Below, piece after piece: positions 3,900 through 5,100 of a stretch of DNA of 5,100 bases. Origin of the DNA: JASFEQ01 sp050122535 (GTDB taxonomy: Bacteria; Desulfobacterota; DSM-4660; Desulfatiglandales; HGW-15); contig JASFIT010000356.1 in assembly GCA_050122535.1 (NCBI GenBank), positions 1-5,100 of the forward strand, in the 5' to 3' direction. Position numbers and translations under genes: made by a program. The notes below the pieces were generated by a model, which saw nothing but the letters and a program-made list of their open reading frames with translations, searched no databases and was not told the origin of the DNA. The first letter of the stretch is position 1, and every line of letters starts with the position of its first letter.

Positions 3900-5100
3900 T
3901 TATTCTCTCTCTTCCTTTCCATAAAGGGGAAGGTTTAAGGTGATTGTGGTGCCTTTTCCCACAGAGCTTTCAGCAGAGATGGTTCCGCCGAGTCCTTCAA
4001 TGATCCTGTAACTTACGGAGAGTCCCAGGCCTGTACCATCTCCAGGTTCTTTGGTCGTGTAAAAGGGATCCAGGATATGCGTGAGCTCCTCCTCTGCTAT
4101 ACCAGGTCCATTATCTGTGAATCTCAATTCAATGGATCCGTCCGTATTCTGACTTCTTATGGTGAGGGTTTTCTCAGAGCTATCTTCTTCCGCCGGTTCT
4201 TTCTCCGAAAGGGCATGAGCCGCGTTCATCAGGATGTTCAGGAAGACCTGCTGCAATTGATCAGGGTCTGCAAAAATTGTATCACTCGATGCCTCCAATA
4301 CCAAGTCAATCTGAACGCCCTCTACCGTGGGTTGCGGTTTAAGCATGTCCACCGTTGTCTGGATCATGTCATGGACGCGGGTCTCTTCCTGTGCTCCGCT
4401 TGAGGGTCGGGAAAAATCGAGAAGCTGTCCAATAATCCGGTTAATCCTTGTTATCTCCGACTCGATTCGATCCAAGAAATCCTCTTTCTCTTTATCTGAT
4501 ATCTCACCTTTCCTGATCAAATCGAAATATCCAAGGATGATGCCTATGGGGTTTCCAATTTCATGGGCTATGCCTGCCGCCAGACGGCCGACAGAGGCAA
4601 GCTTCTCTGATCTTATGATTTCATTCTGTGCCTGTTGAAGATCCTTGTTGGCCTGCTCCAGCGAAGAAATATGGTCCTTTAGTTCCCTTTTGTTCTCATC
4701 CAAGCGCTTTAGCATATTGCTAAGGGAGCGGGAGAGTTTTGCTATTTCATTCCTCGAGGTTTCGTCTGCCAGTGGCAAGAGCTCTCCTTCCTCGTATTCC
4801 TCAGCAATGTCTAGAATATTATGGATCGGCTTCACCACGATTCGAGAAAGAAGGTATATGCCGACCAGAGCAAGTATGATGGTATCCAAAATGATGTAGA
4901 GGAGGATCACCTTCTCTGATCTTCTAACGGCCTGGTAAACGGGAGCAAGGGATGCACTTAGGGTAATGCCGCCTATAGTTCGGCCAGTGAAAAGAAGGGG
5001 CTCTGAAATTCTGACCTCCTTTTGGCCCAACCAGATGACCCCCCACGTACTTCCGCTGAAATTGACTGTTCCTATTCCGGTTTCCATCGCGTCCCTGGTT
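3900..5100 (-). CDS. Sensor histidine kinase, 5' end outside the window
   Basis: This is a membrane-bound two-component kinase, cognate to the regulator that follows it by 2 bp. The frame stays open to the window edge. The Met at 5087 has no ribosome binding site and is preceded in frame by Thr-Arg-Asp-Ala, so the protein very probably starts upstream. Numbered from that Met, residues 1-58 look like the end of an extracytoplasmic sensor domain. A transmembrane helix lies at about 59-84, a HAMP linker at 84-138, and a coiled coil at 130-160. The HisKA H-box AHEIGNP follows with phospho-acceptor His175. The HATPase domain has its N-box near Asn284-Asn288, G1 DNGPGI at 325-330, F-box PFYTTK at 341-346 and G2 GTGLGL at 351-356. 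All catalytic motifs are intact, so it should autophosphorylate and pass phosphate to Asp54 of the regulator. The NtrB/AtoS/ZraS-like architecture fits a sigma-54 system. The signal cannot be told from the visible part. Confidence 0.93.
   Translation of the reverse strand, partial: TRDAMETGIGTVNFSGSTWGVIWLGQKEVRISEPLLFTGRTIGGITLSASLAPVYQAVRRSEKVILLYIILDTIILALVGIYLLSRIVVKPIHNILDIAEEYEEGELLPLADETSRNEIAKLSRSLSNMLKRLDENKRELKDHISSLEQANKDLQQAQNEIIRSEKLASVGRLAAGIAHEIGNPIGIILGYFDLIRKGEISDKEKEDFLDRIESEITRINRIIGQLLDFSRPSSGAQEETRVHDMIQTTVDMLKPQPTVEGVQIDLVLEASSDTIFADPDQLQQVFLNILMNAAHALSEKEPAEEDSSEKTLTIRSQNTDGSIELRFTDNGPGIAEEELTHILDPFYTTKEPGDGTGLGLSVSYRIIEGLGGTISAESSVGKGTTITLNLPLYGKEERE

Noticed and set aside
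5085..5087. True start of the histidine kinase at this ATG
   Set aside because: There is no Shine-Dalgarno sequence upstream, the frame is open to the window edge, and only one membrane helix with a partial sensor region would be encoded. A start outside the window is more likely.

Overview
The window reads as chromosomal DNA of an anaerobic bacterium, most plausibly a Desulfobacterota (former Deltaproteobacteria) lineage. This is an inference from the NtrC-type two-component pair, the moderate base composition, the degenerate 7-8 bp tandem repeats between genes, and an IscS-like protein of a type known from sulfide-rich anaerobes. No rRNA, tRNA, mobile element or CRISPR array is visible.

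Layout. Positions 1-111 are an AT-rich leader with a 9-bp perfect inverted repeat. A two-gene plus-strand unit follows: an IscU/NifU-type Fe-S scaffold with an extra C-terminal four-cysteine zinc-ribbon-like tail (112-621), then a NifS/IscS-family protein (660-1835). A heptamer tandem array (1837-1906) starts one base after the iscS-like stop codon. The rest is on the minus strand: a thioredoxin (1966-2301), a 213-bp intergenic region with two octamer arrays in opposite orientation (2338-2393 and 2446-2509), a sigma-54-dependent response regulator (2515-3897), and a sensor histidine kinase (from 3900) whose 5' end lies beyond the window.

Main result. The IscS-like protein keeps the fold signatures and the mobile-loop cysteine (Cys326). 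It lacks the lysine that forms the PLP Schiff base: the usual His-Lys pair before Tyr-Gly-Pro is Asn202-Thr203. It also lacks the arginine expected to bind the substrate carboxylate, and the PLP-ring glutamine is Asp180. It should therefore not be a normal cysteine desulfurase. Archaeoglobus fulgidus IscS is a known precedent: it lacks this lysine, is inactive as a desulfurase, and supplies a cysteine ligand to a [2Fe-2S] cluster in a complex with IscU. The adjacent scaffold gene keeps all three cluster-binding cysteines and the key Asp. The pair may be a Fe-S assembly module that uses free sulfide, or a regulatory or scaffold complex.

The kinase and regulator form a standard two-component operon with 2 bp between genes. 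The kinase is predicted to phosphorylate Asp54 of the regulator, which would activate sigma-54 promoters; its targets cannot be read from this window. The thioredoxin is convergent with the Fe-S genes and may be functionally independent of them.
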